Positions 61,934 to 64,000 of a stretch of DNA of 64,000 nucleotides are shown here, piece after piece (position 1 is the first letter of the stretch; each line of letters starts with the position of its first letter). Made by a program: the position numbers and the translations under genes. Below the pieces are notes generated by a model. It was not told the DNA's origin, made no database searches, and worked only from the letters and a program-made list of their open reading frames with translations. Source of the DNA: Methanococcus vannielii SB (GTDB taxonomy: Archaea; AGJL01; Methanococci; Methanococcales; Methanococcaceae); NCBI RefSeq assembly GCF_000017165.1, contig NC_009634.1, forward strand, positions 1,656,049 to 1,720,048, written 5' to 3'.

Positions 61934-62545
61934 TTGAAATTAAATCTTGAAGAAGGTGCAATACTTGTTAAATATGCCCGTGAAGTATTGGTTCATTATT
62001 TGAAGGGTGAAGAGATAAAATTTGTTGGATACCCTGAAAAATTTAATAATGTAAGGGGAATTTTTGTATCGATTCATACATATCCGGGCCATGATTTAAG
62101 AGGATGTATTGGTATTCCTGAACCAATAATGCCCCTTATTGATGCACTAAAAGAAGCATCAATTAGTGCGGCAGAACATGACCCTAGATTTCAGCCAGTT
62201 AAATCAAAAGAATTATCTGAAATAATATTTGAAATTAGTGTTTTGACGATGCCTGAAGAAATCAACGTTGAAAATCCTATGGATTATCTTCAAAGGCTTG
62301 AAATTGGGCGAGATGGATTAATAATTGAATTTGGCCCTTACAGGGGATTACTTCTTCCCCAAGTTGCTACGGAATATAACTGGGATAAAAAGCAATTTTT
62401 GTCAAATCTCTGTTTAAAAGCAGGACTTCCAAAAACAGCATGGCTTGAATATAGTGTAAGATTACAATCATTTCAAGCACAAATTTTTGAAGAACTAAGT
62501 CCAAATGGCCCAATTATTGAAAAAACGACATATACGGGTTGTTAA
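61934..62545 (+). CDS. amrA: AMMECR1 domain protein (AmrA)
   Basis: A 203-residue AMMECR1 protein with the signature LRGCIGIPEPIMPLIDAL, later ISVLTMPEEI and LLLPQVATEYNWD. Function unknown; linked in genomes to AmrS and Memo. The TTG start follows GGAGG by eight bases. It lies between the MoeA fusion and the DHH nuclease. Confidence 0.92.
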   Translation: MKLNLEEGAILVKYAREVLVHYLKGEEIKFVGYPEKFNNVRGIFVSIHTYPGHDLRGCIGIPEPIMPLIDALKEASISAAEHDPRFQPVKSKELSEIIFEISVLTMPEEINVENPMDYLQRLEIGRDGLIIEFGPYRGLLLPQVATEYNWDKKQFLSNLCLKAGLPKTAWLEYSVRLQSFQAQIFEELSPNGPIIEKTTYTGC

Positions 62546-62590
62546 TCCAAACTAGATATTTACATTCATTTAATGTATTTTTTATAGGTA

Positions 62591-63922
62591 ATGACTATTT
62601 TTATAAAAAATTTAAGTGATTTTATGGAAATGCTACATTTAAACGACGTTTCAAAATTTAATGAACTTACTGCACAAATAAAAGATAAAATTGAAAAAAA
62701 AGAAGGATTAATCCGAATTATTACTCATCATGATACAGATGGACTAACAGCAGGTTTTATTATTTTAAAAACTCTTTATAGACTAAATAAAACATTTCAG
62801 ATGACAATTTTAGAACAACTGACAAAAGAAAATTTAGAAAAACTTTCGCTAGAAAATAAGGATAATTTATATATATTTTGTGATATGGGGAGTGGTCAGT
62901 CAGATATTATAGAAAATTTAGGTTTTGATGCAATTATTCTTGACCACCACCCCCCAACTAATTTTGAGGCAAAATTTGGAAAGATATTGCAATTAAATGC
63001 ACATATTATCGGTTCTAATGGCTCAAAAGAAATTTCTGCGAGTGGGATTTGCTATCTTGTTGCAAGAACGTTTGGATATTATGATTTAGCACCTATTGCA
63101 ATTATTGGTGCAATTGGGGATATGCAACATAAACCATTTCTTGGATTGAACAAATATATATTAAACGAAGCAAGAAAAAACAGGTATTTAAGTGTTATTA
63201 AAGATTCAGTATACAACTGTTATAATTTACCTATTTCAAAGGCTATTTATTACTCAACACAGCCTTATATTCGAGAATTAAATACTCTTGATGCAATTAA
63301 TTTATTATTGGATAAAATAGAAATTAATTCGAAAAAAAATGGGACTACTGTAGAAGAATCTGAAAAAATGTTTAGTGAACTTCAAAATTATGTTAAAATT
63401 GAAGAATTATGTATTGATAAGTATAATATAAATCATAATCTAAAAGACGGATTTTACATTTCGGAAGTTTTAAATTCTTGTGGAAGGATGGAATTAACAT
63501 CTACTGCAATAGGTATACTTTTAGGGGATGAAGAATGCATAAAGCAGGGTGAAAATGCATATATTACGTATAAGGAAGAACTCGTATTGGAACTTCAAAA
63601 AATAAAGATATTAACGTTAGAAAATATTGAATATTTTATTGGTGACAAGGGAAAAACCGGAATAATGGCATCTTTAATGGTAAAAAATAAGCCAGTATTT
63701 GGATTTAGTGAAAATGGTGAATACTATAAAGTATCTTCGAGGGGAAACAGTGAACTTGTCAGATGCGGGCTTAATCTTTCAGAAGTAATGAAAATTTCAA
63801 AAAAATACGGGGGTGATGGCGGGGGACATGATATCGCATCTGGAGGCATAATTCAAAAAGCATATTTAACTGAATTTTTAAATGAAGTTGATAAACTTGT
63901 AACGGATCAACTGAAAAAATAA
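62591..63922 (+). CDS. DHH family phosphoesterase, archaeal RecJ-like
   Basis: A 443-residue protein with DHH motifs THHDTDG (45-51), DMGSGQ (98-103) and DHHPP (118-122), and a C-terminal DHHA1 domain with GGDGGGHDIASGG. Archaeal RecJ-like proteins are nucleases of single-stranded DNA or RNA; some bind the replisome component GINS. Metal-binding residues appear complete. The last 78 bases of the window beyond it show no feature. Confidence 0.88.
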   Translation: MTIFIKNLSDFMEMLHLNDVSKFNELTAQIKDKIEKKEGLIRIITHHDTDGLTAGFIILKTLYRLNKTFQMTILEQLTKENLEKLSLENKDNLYIFCDMGSGQSDIIENLGFDAIILDHHPPTNFEAKFGKILQLNAHIIGSNGSKEISASGICYLVARTFGYYDLAPIAIIGAIGDMQHKPFLGLNKYILNEARKNRYLSVIKDSVYNCYNLPISKAIYYSTQPYIRELNTLDAINLLLDKIEINSKKNGTTVEESEKMFSELQNYVKIEELCIDKYNINHNLKDGFYISEVLNSCGRMELTSTAIGILLGDEECIKQGENAYITYKEELVLELQKIKILTLENIEYFIGDKGKTGIMASLMVKNKPVFGFSENGEYYKVSSRGNSELVRCGLNLSEVMKISKKYGGDGGGHDIASGGIIQKAYLTEFLNEVDKLVTDQLKK

Positions 63923-64000
63923 CTTATAAAACTCTAAAAAATTATTGTTACATACCTAAAAACAATACATATTACAACACGTTTTCATATTATGCAAATC

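Overview
The window looks like chromosomal DNA of a mesophilic Methanococcus close to M. maripaludis. The DNA is very AT-rich. It carries a four-gene molybdenum-type formylmethanofuran dehydrogenase operon (fmdE-A-C-B), an EppA-type archaeal pilin precursor, and housekeeping genes typical of Methanococcales (leuB, purC, serB, a DUF98/AmrS/AMMECR1 group, an archaeal RecJ-type nuclease). Ribosome-binding sites are mostly GGTGA, GGAGG or GGTGG. The species assignment comes from gene content and protein character; no database search was run.

Region 1 (1-8220) is an accessory island. It starts with the tail of an unidentified gene and a GC-rich segment full of perfect hairpins. A mostly minus-strand block follows: a KAP-family P-loop NTPase, a stand-alone MCM N-terminal domain without any helicase motor, an unrecognised 314-residue protein, a SIR2-like NAD-processing enzyme, and a DUF4258/DUF2283 toxin-antitoxin-like pair. 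The island ends at 8168-8220 in the 3' half of a tRNA-Ser(GCU), the usual scar of tRNA-targeted integration. The KAP/MCM-N pair with its unknown neighbour is my best candidate for an undescribed, probably defensive, system.

Region 2 (about 8455-18120) is a compact integrated element bracketed by direct repeats of about 110 bp. It has an iteron-like origin candidate made of repeated GTTACAAAGTTAC sites, an AAA+/SF3-like replication protein, a tyrosine integrase and nine small co-directional genes. Several of those are under 60 codons. A 28-bp palindrome lies in front of this block and of a divergent winged-helix regulator. The cargo is an unknown multi-pass membrane protein, a RelE-type toxin with its antitoxin, and an orphan DUF2283 gene.

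Region 3 (18.2-32.2 kb) concerns metals and molybdenum. A giant CobN-like protein is predicted to be exported and membrane-anchored. It is followed by the fmdECAB-type operon (order E-A-C-B, with FmdD fused to FmdC), a convergent moeA, and modA-modB without a modC. Palindromes lie in front of fmdE and modA.

Region 4 (32.3-43.7 kb) holds transport and surface genes. A TetR regulator with an operator at its own start precedes a half-size RND exporter and a COG1361-type surface protein. An AI-2E-family permease, a DUF4013 membrane protein and a metallo-beta-lactamase-fold enzyme follow. A MacB-like ABC exporter then appears, again paired with a COG1361-type surface protein.

Region 5 (43.7-54.9 kb) contains an exported sensor-like protein with a membrane-anchored winged-helix protein, a type IV pilin precursor, an arsenic module (ACR3, thioredoxin-like, ArsC) with operators and two kinds of repeats, a SulP transporter, an MNT/HEPN pair, MscS with DUF432, and an endonuclease III fused to a DUF123 domain. 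Region 6 (55-64 kb) is a co-directional housekeeping run: leuB, purC, serB, a coiled-coil protein, DUF98, AmrS, a MoeA fused to a periplasmic-binding-protein-like domain, AMMECR1 and a DHH/RecJ nuclease.
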